Assembly: GCF_001884235.1 (NCBI RefSeq) | Contig: NZ_MAOI01000066.1 | Location: 1-64,000, forward strand | Direction: 5' to 3' | DNA: 64,000 bases | Origin: Bacillus paramycoides | GTDB taxonomy: Bacteria > Bacillota > Bacilli > Bacillales > Bacillaceae_G | Shown here: positions 48,086 to 55,563 of the stretch, piece by piece | Numbering within the stretch: position 1 is the first letter of the stretch | How the letters are laid out: each line of letters begins with the position of its first letter | Program-made: the position numbers and the translations under genes | Notes under the pieces: generated by a model | What the model was told of the DNA's origin: nothing | Databases searched by the model: none | The model's input: the letters and a program-made list of their open reading frames with translations, nothing else

Positions 48086-48784
48086 ATGAAAAAAAAAATA
48101 TTTACGGTACTGATTTCTAGTATCTCCATATTAGGGCTCACTGCGTGTGGAACTAACGAGGAAGCTACATCATCAAAGGGGGAAAAAGTGAAGCAAGAAG
48201 AAAAAAAGGATGATGCTGCAACCGAGAATTCAAAAAGTACAGAAAGTCCAAAAGAGAAAGTAGAATCAAGTATTGATAACAAGAAGTTTGATGATTTTGA
48301 TTTGGAGTATCAATTAGCTATTGTAATGAAAATATTTCAGAATGTAACGATTAAGTATGATTATGCGATTGGGAATCCAGAATATTTATTACGAGATTCG
48401 ATGGATCAAAAAACAATAGATGATATGAAGGGTATGTTACAAGAACAGGCAAAGAATAATGATAAACTCCTCAAAGATGAAGTAAATCAAGCATATACAT
48501 ATTTAAAACAATCTAAAATAAGTAATAAAAGTGATATTCAAAAAATAATAGATGCAGAAAATAATTACTTGCAAATTGTAGATAAGATGATTGTGTGTAT
48601 TGATTCTGTAACAGTTGAAAATGCAAAAGAAAAAAGAAGTGAAATGAACAATTTAAGTGCTGAATACTTAAAGGTAGCAACTCAGGTAACAACAACTGTA
48701 ATCGAGGTTGCAAAAAATGCTGGAGTGAATGAAACAGAATTTAGATCGCTTCTTATGAAGTTTCTAGAGAAGCCCCAAAAGTAA
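48086..48784 (+). CDS. Uncharacterised lipoprotein, probably B. cereus-group specific
   Basis: 232 residues. The signal peptide ends in lipobox LTAC (Cys21), followed by a Ser/Lys/Glu linker to about residue 65. The rest is highly helical and charged, with long Leu/Ile/Val heptad-like stretches (FDLEYQLAIVMKIFQNVTIKY; DDMKGMLQEQAKNNDKLLKDEVN; NNLSAEYLKVATQVTTTVIE). This suggests a helical bundle. No known domain is recognised. It lies between greA and pbpI, where B. subtilis has no such gene as far as I recall. The hairpin before pbpI acts as its terminator. Confidence 0.75.
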   Translation: MKKKIFTVLISSISILGLTACGTNEEATSSKGEKVKQEEKKDDAATENSKSTESPKEKVESSIDNKKFDDFDLEYQLAIVMKIFQNVTIKYDYAIGNPEYLLRDSMDQKTIDDMKGMLQEQAKNNDKLLKDEVNQAYTYLKQSKISNKSDIQKIIDAENNYLQIVDKMIVCIDSVTVENAKEKRSEMNNLSAEYLKVATQVTTTVIEVAKNAGVNETEFRSLLMKFLEKPQK

Positions 48785-48850
48785 TAATGAATTTAAGTAT
48801 ATTGAGGTAATATAGCTTTAAATTTTGCAGTTTGTATAAATAAAACAGTA

Positions 48851-48884
48851 CCTCGTCTAAACTAAAATAGACGAGGTGTTTTTT
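48851..48884 (+). terminator. Terminator hairpin that contains the pbpI ribosome-binding site
   Basis: Perfect 9-bp stem CCTCGTCTA (48851-48859) / TAGACGAGG (48868-48876), loop AACTAAAA, then TGTTTTTT running into the pbpI ATG at 48885. The 3' arm is the Shine-Dalgarno GACGAGG of pbpI, so the structure both stops upstream transcripts and hides the start of pbpI in any that read through. Confidence 0.85.
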
Positions 48885-50639
48885 ATGAAAATGAAACGGA
48901 GAATTATAATTGTTTTAATTTGTTTTATGGGTATGATTTTTTTATTACTTTGTCGTTTAATCCAAATACAGATTATAGATACAGAATCGTTTACTGACCG
49001 AAATATTAATTTGATTGAAAAAAGTGTTACGCAGCGCACACAATCACTTACAGTAGATAATGGAAGAGGGCATTTTATAGATCGAAATGGTAAGGAAATT
49101 GGTGAAGAGAAATATCCAGTTTTAATTATTTTCCCATTTTTACAAATAAAAAATGACATGTTAGAGAAAATTGCGCATATCATTGGTGTGTCGAGACAAG
49201 AGATAAGACTGCAAATAAAAAATAAGAATGAAGCATTTATATTACGAAGGGGGAATATCCCATTTCAATTAACGGCCGAGCAGATGGAGAAGGTAAATCG
49301 CTTAGATATTTTAGGTATTGTAGCAGCAGAAGTTCGATTGAAGCAAACGGGAGAGGCAAATCATTTAATAGGTGATGTGGGAGAGAATGAACAGGAATTT
49401 CAAAAGCGTTATGGAGAAATGAAAAAACTTTCGAAACAAACGCCAATTGGTATTTCCGGATTGCAGCAATCATTTGATGAATTTTTACTAACTGATGGAG
49501 AGGCGAAAGTACTATATCAAGTGGATCGACAAGGAGAACCGATTTTCGGGAAACAGGCGAAATATACTTCACCAGGAAATCCATTTTATCCAGTTACTAT
49601 TCAAACGACAATACATAAAACGTTGCAACGACAGGCAGAAAAGATTATAGATGAAAACGGAATAAAAAAAGGTGGGTTAGTATTACTAGACATAAAGAAT
49701 AGTGAAGTTTTAGCAATGGTAAGTAAGCCATCTTTACAGATGAGTGATAGGAGTGTATATAAAGCTACACTTGAAAATCAAATGTTAACTCCTCACTTTC
49801 CGGGGTCTGTTTTTAAAACAGTAGTTGCAGCAGCAGTAATTGATGAGAATTTGGTGCGGTTTAATCGTACATTTAACTGTAATACGGATTTATACGATGA
49901 AAATCTGCCACAAGTTATGATGGGGTCATTAAATTTTAAGGAAAGCTTTGCTAGAAGCTGTAATCGGACGTTTGCCGCATTAGGTAATGAACTAATGCAA
50001 AAGGATAGTGAAGTTTTAGAAACGTATTTAGAGGCCTTAGGAGCAAGTCAGAAGGTAGGGTGGAAAGGTTCCGTATTTCATACACCGGAATTTGAGCAAT
50101 TGCCAGAAGAAAAGAGTGCTATTATTTGGGGAAGCGAAGAAAATAAAGATAGTAGAAAAGCGATTGCCCAAACGATGGTCGGACAAAAAGATGTACGCGT
50201 GTCACCTCTAGCTATAGCGAATATGATGGCGACAATTGCTAGAGATGGGGAAAAGCTGGAAGTGAAAGCTGTGAAAAAAATAGTGTATAAAAATGGAACC
50301 AACTTTTTTACATTTGAAAACCATAAATTAAATGGGAAACAACTTTCTTATGAAACGGTGAAAAAACTACAAGCGTTATTAAGAGGCGTTGTAACGATGG
50401 AGAAGGGAACGGGAACGGCATTTCGTTCGTTGCCACTAAACGTCGCTGGAAAATCTGGGACGGCACAAACAGGAAAAGGAGCGAAGGTGAATCGCTGGTT
50501 TGCAGGTTATTTTCCATATGAAAACCCAAGATATGCTTTAGTTGTAGTTGATATAGAAACAGATAGTAACGTAAATGTAGTTACACCAGTTTTTACAGAG
50601 CTGGTAGAAGCAATTCATCAATTAGAAAATGAAAAGTAA
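48885..50639 (+). CDS. pbpI: PbpI (PBP4b/YrrR), class B penicillin-binding protein
   Basis: 584 residues from ATG 48885, the length of B. subtilis PbpI. An N-terminal membrane anchor (about 5-25) is followed by the PBP dimerisation domain (about 55-210) and the transpeptidase domain. Catalytic motifs are PGSVFK with Ser308, SCN (358-360) and KSGTA beginning Lys523. It cross-links peptidoglycan. In B. subtilis the gene is transcribed with yrrS in the forespore. A possible forespore-type promoter (GTATA at about 48834, then TAAACTA in the hairpin loop) is tentative. yrrS follows 117 bases later. Confidence 0.92.
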   Translation: MKMKRRIIIVLICFMGMIFLLLCRLIQIQIIDTESFTDRNINLIEKSVTQRTQSLTVDNGRGHFIDRNGKEIGEEKYPVLIIFPFLQIKNDMLEKIAHIIGVSRQEIRLQIKNKNEAFILRRGNIPFQLTAEQMEKVNRLDILGIVAAEVRLKQTGEANHLIGDVGENEQEFQKRYGEMKKLSKQTPIGISGLQQSFDEFLLTDGEAKVLYQVDRQGEPIFGKQAKYTSPGNPFYPVTIQTTIHKTLQRQAEKIIDENGIKKGGLVLLDIKNSEVLAMVSKPSLQMSDRSVYKATLENQMLTPHFPGSVFKTVVAAAVIDENLVRFNRTFNCNTDLYDENLPQVMMGSLNFKESFARSCNRTFAALGNELMQKDSEVLETYLEALGASQKVGWKGSVFHTPEFEQLPEEKSAIIWGSEENKDSRKAIAQTMVGQKDVRVSPLAIANMMATIARDGEKLEVKAVKKIVYKNGTNFFTFENHKLNGKQLSYETVKKLQALLRGVVTMEKGTGTAFRSLPLNVAGKSGTAQTGKGAKVNRWFAGYFPYENPRYALVVVDIETDSNVNVVTPVFTELVEAIHQLENEK

Positions 50640-50755
50640 TCTTGCAATTATTTATGAAATGTTCTCATTTCGTGAAAATATTATTGTAAATGTTCAACCT
50701 TTCTAGATTTAATGTTACAATAGCAAGTATGAAAAACTGCATGGAGGTTTGAAGA

Positions 50756-51424
50756 ATGGCAGGAGGATCTAGATTTCAACAGAAACAACAAAAACGTCGT
50801 CAAAACGGTGTTTTAAATATTGCGATTGCTATTGTATTAGTAGCAGTAGCTATAGTAGCATATCAATTGTTTGTTCCTGATACAAAAGAGCAAGCGTCTC
50901 CTAGTGATAAAAAAGTAGCTCAGCAAACAACAAAAGAGAATAAAGCTGAGAAAGCTAAAGGTAAAGAAGAGACGAAGAAGAACGAGCAAGATAAAGCAGA
51001 GGCTAAGAAAAAAGAAGAAGAGAAGCAAAAGGCTGAAGAAGAAAAGAAAAAAGCTGAAGAAGAAAAGAAAAAAGCTGAAGAAGAAGCAAAAGCTAATGAG
51101 AAAGTATCAGCTGAAAAAACACAGCCAAAGGCAACAGATGCTTATACGAAACCTTCTTGGAAGCCAGTAGGTACAGAACAAGGTGCAACACCTGCGATGA
51201 CGTTTAAAAAAGGTACAGCAGATTGGAATGAGATGAATCAAGCGATTTCCGCTGCAATTGACGTTCCAGTAGAGCAATTAGTTATTCATAGAATCGGAAA
51301 TAACGGTAAGAATAAAGCCTACGGTAACGTACAAGATAAGCAATCAGGTAAAAAATATTATGTAAACATTGATTGGGTAGATAATGAGGGCTGGAAACCA
51401 GTACTTGTTCAAACTTTAAACTAA
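50756..51424 (+). CDS. yrrS: YrrS, DUF1510 membrane-anchored protein
   Basis: 222 residues. One transmembrane helix (about 20-40) after a basic QQKRRQNG start. A charged coiled-coil/low-complexity stretch of KAEEEKKK units runs from about 60 to 118. The C-terminal globular DUF1510 domain (about 128-222) contains AMTFKKGTADWNEM and a repeated YGNVQDKQSGKKYYVNIDW. It lies after pbpI as in B. subtilis, where the pair is forespore expressed. The AAAAAGCTGAAGAAGA-type DNA repeats inside the linker may vary in number between strains. Confidence 0.9.
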   Translation: MAGGSRFQQKQQKRRQNGVLNIAIAIVLVAVAIVAYQLFVPDTKEQASPSDKKVAQQTTKENKAEKAKGKEETKKNEQDKAEAKKKEEEKQKAEEEKKKAEEEKKKAEEEAKANEKVSAEKTQPKATDAYTKPSWKPVGTEQGATPAMTFKKGTADWNEMNQAISAAIDVPVEQLVIHRIGNNGKNKAYGNVQDKQSGKKYYVNIDWVDNEGWKPVLVQTLN

Positions 51425-51426
51425 AA

Positions 51427-51457
51427 AAGAGAGGCTCTTAGGAGCTTCTCTTTTTTA
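51427..51457. terminator. Bidirectional terminator between yrrS and yrzA
   Basis: Stem AAGAGAGGCTC / GAGCTTCTCTT (one mismatch-like G-T), loop TTAG, T-run on the plus strand. Confidence 0.85.
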
Positions 51458-51458
51458 G

Positions 51459-51674
51459 TTAGCGTAATTTTTTTAATTTAAAATGAACAACCGCACTATA
51501 ATAAGGTCTTTTGCTTTCAGAATCCATAATCATTTGATGCGAGATATGATGTACTTCGAGCATAAGTGCTTTATTATTATCAATTTGCTCACTAATTTTT
51601 TTTTCTAAAGAAGCTAAGTCCGCCGCTTCAAAAAACTCTACTTTATCTTCTAACATTTCAAAGGTAAATGACAC
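51459..51674 (-). CDS. yrzA: DUF2536 small protein (YrzA)
   Basis: 71 residues. MSFTFEMLEDKVEFFEAADL, LEKKISEQIDNNKALMLEVHHISHQM and YYSAVVHFKLKK match the DUF2536 (YrzA) pattern: a small alpha-beta protein without signal or membrane segment. Function is unknown. It faces yrrS and is divergent from the yrrT operon. Confidence 0.85.
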   Translation of the reverse strand: MSFTFEMLEDKVEFFEAADLASLEKKISEQIDNNKALMLEVHHISHQMIMDSESKRPYYSAVVHFKLKKLR

Positions 51675-51747
51675 GAAGACGACCCCTCTCCTATGTAATC
51701 ACCTATAGTGTAACAAAGAAAAGAAGGAAATACTATGTGCATTTCAA

Positions 51748-51776
51748 TTGACATTTTTAGAAAGAGGGAATATCAT
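51748..51776 (+). promoter_or_regulatory. Sigma-A promoter of yrrT-mtnN-mccA-mccB
   Basis: -35 TTGACA (51748-51753), 17-bp spacer, -10 TATCAT (51771-51776). The operon is a CymR target in B. subtilis. The spacer/-10 region AGAGGGAATATCATAC has a GGAATA core that could be a CymR half-site, but I cannot confirm it by eye. Confidence 0.72.
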
Positions 51777-51810
51777 ACTGATAAAACCGATAAGAAAAAG
51801 GGGAATTTTT

Positions 51811-52449
51811 ATGGGCATAGAATTTAATGGTTTATTTGATGAATGGGCTCATACGTACGACTCATTTGTACAAGGCGAAGATATACAATATAAAGAAGTT
51901 TTCGCCCATTATGAGGACATTTTAGAGGATGTAGTTAACAAGTCATTTGGCAACGTATTAGAATTCGGTGTTGGTACTGGCAATTTAACAAATAAATTAT
52001 TACTTGCTGGTCGCACAGTTTACGGTATAGAACCGTCACGCGAAATGCGTACTATTGCAAAAGAGAAATTACCAAAAGAGTTTTCAATTACAGAGGGTGA
52101 CTTTCTTTCATTTGAAGTCCCAAATTCAATTGATACTATTGTGAGCACCTATGCATTTCATCATTTAACAGATGAAGAAAAAGATGTAGCAATTGCGAAG
52201 TATAGTCAATTGCTAAACAAAGGTGGTAAAATAGTGTTTGCTGATACGATATTTGCAGATCAAGATGCATATGATAAAACTGTTGAAACAGCAAAACAAA
52301 GAGGTTTTCATCAGTTAGCAAACGATTTGCAAACAGAATACTATACACGTATTCCTATCATGCAATCTATTTTTGAAAACAATGGCTTCCATGTAACGTT
52401 TACGAGATTAAATCATTTTGTATGGGTAATGGAGGCAACTAAGCAATAG
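51811..52449 (+). CDS. yrrT: YrrT, SAM-dependent methyltransferase of the sulfur operon
   Basis: 212 residues from ATG 51811 with AAAGGGGAA upstream. A class I methyltransferase: [16 protein letters not shown] (motif I), [14 protein letters not shown], and [14 protein letters not shown]. The N-terminal [18 protein letters not shown] is typical of YrrT. The substrate is not known. Its place ahead of mtnN suggests that the SAH it makes, or its methyl acceptor, belongs to methionine recycling. First gene of a four-gene operon. Confidence 0.92.
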   Translation: MGIEFNGLFDEWAHTYDSFVQGEDIQYKEVFAHYEDILEDVVNKSFGNVLEFGVGTGNLTNKLLLAGRTVYGIEPSREMRTIAKEKLPKEFSITEGDFLSFEVPNSIDTIVSTYAFHHLTDEEKDVAIAKYSQLLNKGGKIVFADTIFADQDAYDKTVETAKQRGFHQLANDLQTEYYTRIPIMQSIFENNGFHVTFTRLNHFVWVMEATKQ

Positions 52450-52463
52450 AAAGAGGGATTAGA

Positions 52464-53159
52464 TTGAGAATTGCTGTAATTGGAGCAATGGAAGAAGAAG
52501 TACGTATTTTACGTGACAAACTAGAACAAGCAGAAACAGAAACTGTTGCAGGTTGTGAATTTACGAAAGGGCTATTGGCAGGACATGAAGTAATCTTGCT
52601 AAAGTCTGGTATTGGTAAAGTAAATGCAGCGATGTCAACGACAATTTTATTAGAAAGATATAAACCTGAAAAAGTAATCAACACTGGTTCAGCTGGTGGA
52701 TTCCATCATTCTTTAAATGTTGGAGATGTGGTTATTTCAACAGAAGTTCGTCATCATGACGTAGATGTTACAGCATTTAACTACGAATATGGTCAAGTGC
52801 CAGGAATGCCACCTGGATTTAAAGCTGATGAGGCATTAGTTGCATTAGCTGAGAAATGTATGCAAGCAGAAGAAAATATTCAAGTTGTAAAAGGTATGAT
52901 TGCAACAGGTGATTCATTTATGAGTGATCCGAACCGCGTTGCAGCAATTCGTGATAAATTTGAAGACCTTTATGCAGTAGAAATGGAAGCAGCAGCTGTT
53001 GCGCAAGTATGCCACCAATATGAAGTTCCGTTTGTTATTATTCGTGCACTTTCTGATATTGCTGGTAAAGAATCAAATGTTTCATTTGATCAATTTTTAG
53101 ATCAAGCAGCTCTTCATTCTACAAACTTTATCGTAAAAGTACTAGAAGAGTTAAAGTAA
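52464..53159 (+). CDS. mtnN: MTA/SAH nucleosidase
   Basis: 231 residues from TTG 52464 with AAGAGGGA upstream. A PNP-fold nucleosidase: [16 protein letters not shown] with Glu12 as catalytic residue, [22 protein letters not shown] for ribose binding, and [18 protein letters not shown] with the catalytic Asp near 197. It hydrolyses S-adenosylhomocysteine and methylthioadenosine to adenine and S-ribosyl sugars, feeding the mccA-mccB conversion of homocysteine to cysteine. A hairpin lies between it and mccA. Confidence 0.97.
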   Translation: MRIAVIGAMEEEVRILRDKLEQAETETVAGCEFTKGLLAGHEVILLKSGIGKVNAAMSTTILLERYKPEKVINTGSAGGFHHSLNVGDVVISTEVRHHDVDVTAFNYEYGQVPGMPPGFKADEALVALAEKCMQAEENIQVVKGMIATGDSFMSDPNRVAAIRDKFEDLYAVEMEAAAVAQVCHQYEVPFVIIRALSDIAGKESNVSFDQFLDQAALHSTNFIVKVLEELK

Positions 53160-53165
53160 TGTAAC

Positions 53166-53216
53166 AAAAAGGCAACTGTCTCATATAAAGAAAATACATA
53201 CAGTTGCCTTTTCTTT
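53166..53216 (+). terminator. Terminator-like hairpin between mtnN and mccA
   Basis: Stem AAAAAGGCAACTGT / ACAGTTGCCTTTT enclosing about 20 bases, then TTCTTT. It would lower mccA-mccB expression relative to yrrT-mtnN unless a second promoter is present. Confidence 0.82.
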
Positions 53217-53241
53217 ATTGGCAAATAAGGGGGAGAACACG

Positions 53242-54165
53242 ATGAATGTATATCGTGGCGTTCATGAGTTGATTGGCCATACACCAATCGTAGAAATTAC
53301 TCGTTTTTCACTTCCGAAAGGAGTCCGTTTATTTGCAAAGCTTGAATTTTACAACCCAGGCGGAAGCGTTAAGGATCGTTTAGGAAGGGAATTAATCGAA
53401 GATGCACTAGAAAAAGGGCTTGTTACCCAGGGCGGAACAATTATTGAACCGACGGCTGGAAATACCGGTATTGGACTGGCACTTGCAGCGTTAGAACATG
53501 ATTTACGCGTCATTGTTTGTGTACCAGAGAAATTTAGTGTTGAAAAGCAAGAATTAATGAAAGCGTTAGGTGCAACGGTCGTGCATACACCGACTGAGCA
53601 GGGAATGACCGGCGCAATTGCAAAGGCAAAAGAATTAGTAAAGGAAATACCGAATTCATACTCTCCAAGTCAGTTTGCTAATGAAGCAAACCCTCGTGCT
53701 TATTTCAAAACACTAGGTCCTGAACTTTGGGATGCACTGAATGGAGAGATTAACATATTTGTTGCAGGGGCAGGAACTGGCGGTACGTTTATGGGAACTG
53801 CGTCTTATTTAAAAGAGAAAAACATTGATATTAAAACGGTTATTGTAGAACCAGAAGGATCTATTTTAAATGGTGGTAAGGCTGGTTCACATGAGACAGA
53901 AGGAATTGGTCTTGAATTTATTCCACCATTTTTAAAAACATCTTATTTCGATGAAATTCATACGATTTCTGATCGAAATGCATTTTTACGTGTAAAAGAA
54001 TTGGCGCAAAAGGAAGGTCTTCTCGTTGGAAGTTCTTCAGGAGCGGCATTCCATGCAAGTTTGCTTGAGGCTGAAAAAGCAAAACCAGGTACAAATATTG
54101 TAACGATTTTTCCAGATAGTAGTGAGCGTTATTTAAGTAAAGATATATACAAAGGATGGGAATAA
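53242..54165 (+). CDS. mccA: MccA (YrhA), cystathionine beta-synthase (O-acetylserine type)
   Basis: 307 residues from ATG 53242 after AAGGGGGAG; an earlier in-frame start at 53218 lacks a site. A fold type II PLP enzyme: PLP lysine Lys44 in YNPGGSVKDR, EPTAGNTGIG, GAGTGGTFMGTA for the phosphate cup and VGSSSGAA. In B. subtilis it joins O-acetylserine and homocysteine into cystathionine. It is translationally close to mccB (3 bases). A plain cysteine synthase activity is possible but operon context favours MccA. Confidence 0.95.
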   Translation: MNVYRGVHELIGHTPIVEITRFSLPKGVRLFAKLEFYNPGGSVKDRLGRELIEDALEKGLVTQGGTIIEPTAGNTGIGLALAALEHDLRVIVCVPEKFSVEKQELMKALGATVVHTPTEQGMTGAIAKAKELVKEIPNSYSPSQFANEANPRAYFKTLGPELWDALNGEINIFVAGAGTGGTFMGTASYLKEKNIDIKTVIVEPEGSILNGGKAGSHETEGIGLEFIPPFLKTSYFDEIHTISDRNAFLRVKELAQKEGLLVGSSSGAAFHASLLEAEKAKPGTNIVTIFPDSSERYLSKDIYKGWE

Positions 54166-54168
54166 AAA

Positions 54169-55302
54169 ATGAGAGCAAAGACAAAGTTAATTCATGGTAT
54201 TCGCATAGGAGAACCTTCAACTGGATCTGTAAACGTACCGATTTATCAAACGAGTACGTACAAACAAGAAGCAGTTGGTAAGCATCAAGGATATGAATAT
54301 TCACGAACAGGTAATCCAACTCGTTCAGCTTTAGAAGAAATGATTGCAGTATTAGAAAATGGTCATGCTGGATTTGCATTTGGTTCAGGGATGGCAGCTA
54401 TTACAGCAACAATTATGTTATTCTCAAAAGGAGATCACGTCATTTTAACAGACGATGTTTACGGTGGAACATACCGCGTTATTACAAAAGTACTAAACCG
54501 TTTCGGCATTGAGCATACCTTTGTAGATACAACAAACCTAGAGGAAGTTGTAGAAGCAATTCGCCCAAATACGAAAGCGATTTATGTGGAAACACCGACG
54601 AATCCGTTACTGAAAATTACTGATATTAAGAAAATATCCACTCTTGCAAAAGAGAAAGATTTATTAACAATTATTGATAACACATTCATGACGCCGTATT
54701 GGCAGTCACCAATTTCTTTAGGAGCAGACATTGTACTTCATAGTGCAACAAAATATTTAGGTGGGCATAGTGATGTGGTTGCAGGCCTAGTAGTTGTAAA
54801 TAGCCCACAATTAGCAGAAGACCTTCATTTCGTACAAAACTCAACAGGAGGCATTCTCGGACCACAAGATAGCTTCTTACTACTTCGTGGTTTAAAAACA
54901 CTAGGAATTCGTATGGAAGAGCATGAAACAAATTCACGCGCAATTGCTGAGTTTTTAAATAACCATCCAAAAGTAAATAAAGTATATTATCCGGGTCTTG
55001 AATCACATCCAAATCACGAATTAGCAACAGAACAAGCGAACGGATTTGGTGCAATCATCTCATTTGATGTAGATAGTGAAGAAACATTAAATAAAGTACT
55101 AGAAAAACTACAATATTTTACACTTGCTGAAAGTTTAGGAGCAGTAGAAAGCTTAATTTCTATTCCATCACAAATGACACATGCATCTATTCCAGCTGAT
55201 CGCCGTAAAGAATTAGGAATTACAGATACATTAATTCGTATTTCTGTCGGTATTGAAGATGGTGAAGATTTAATTGAAGATTTAGCACAAGCGTTAGCAT
55301 AA
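54169..55302 (+). CDS. mccB: MccB (YrhB), cystathionine gamma-lyase/homocysteine gamma-lyase
   Basis: 377 residues of the Cys/Met metabolism PLP family. Lys195 in LHSATKYLGGHSDVVAG binds PLP. The Tyr/Arg pair in YEYSRTGNPTR, and VETPTNP, are standard. It cleaves cystathionine to cysteine, 2-oxobutyrate and ammonia, and in B. subtilis also homocysteine to H2S. Last gene of the yrrT operon; a strong terminator follows. Confidence 0.95.
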   Translation: MRAKTKLIHGIRIGEPSTGSVNVPIYQTSTYKQEAVGKHQGYEYSRTGNPTRSALEEMIAVLENGHAGFAFGSGMAAITATIMLFSKGDHVILTDDVYGGTYRVITKVLNRFGIEHTFVDTTNLEEVVEAIRPNTKAIYVETPTNPLLKITDIKKISTLAKEKDLLTIIDNTFMTPYWQSPISLGADIVLHSATKYLGGHSDVVAGLVVVNSPQLAEDLHFVQNSTGGILGPQDSFLLLRGLKTLGIRMEEHETNSRAIAEFLNNHPKVNKVYYPGLESHPNHELATEQANGFGAIISFDVDSEETLNKVLEKLQYFTLAESLGAVESLISIPSQMTHASIPADRRKELGITDTLIRISVGIEDGEDLIEDLAQALA

Positions 55303-55341
55303 TAAAAATGTACTGCTCTATATGAGCAGTACATTTTTATT
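55301..55341. terminator. Terminator of yrrT-mtnN-mccA-mccB
   Basis: Perfect stem ATAAAAATGTACTGCT / AGCAGTACATTTTTAT with loop CTATATG, T-rich on both strands. Confidence 0.93.
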
Positions 55342-55346
55342 ATGCT

Positions 55347-55370
55347 AATTTGTGAAATGTTTCACAAATT
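55347..55370. promoter_or_regulatory. Rex operator 1 upstream of adhE
   Basis: A perfect 24-bp palindrome, AATTTGTGAAA then TG then TTTCACAAATT. It contains TTGTGAAATGTTTCACAA, which matches the Rex consensus TTGTGAAWWWWTTCACAA except one central base. Confidence 0.92.
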
Positions 55371-55434
55371 AGACACACACAAATGAAATGATTTCCTGTA
55401 TATTAAATTCATGAAATGTTACTCACGAACAAAC

Positions 55435-55452
55435 TTGTGAAATATTTCACAA
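55435..55452. promoter_or_regulatory. Rex operator 2 upstream of adhE
   Basis: TTGTGAAATATTTCACAA is an exact match to the Rex consensus. Its centre is 85 bp (about eight helical turns) from operator 1. A weaker relative, ATGAAATGTTACTCAC, lies between them near 55411. Confidence 0.95.
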
Positions 55453-55563
55453 ACAATGAGGTTCATGTAAGAAGGCAACTCTATTTTTTTTACGATAATA
55501 GGGACTTATTTTGACCTATAGGGACATATAAGGACCACGATAGTAGAATAGGAGGAAATTTAC

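Noticed and set aside
49237-49584. 115-residue minus-strand frame inside pbpI
   Set aside because: Antisense shadow of a well-supported gene, without start signals.
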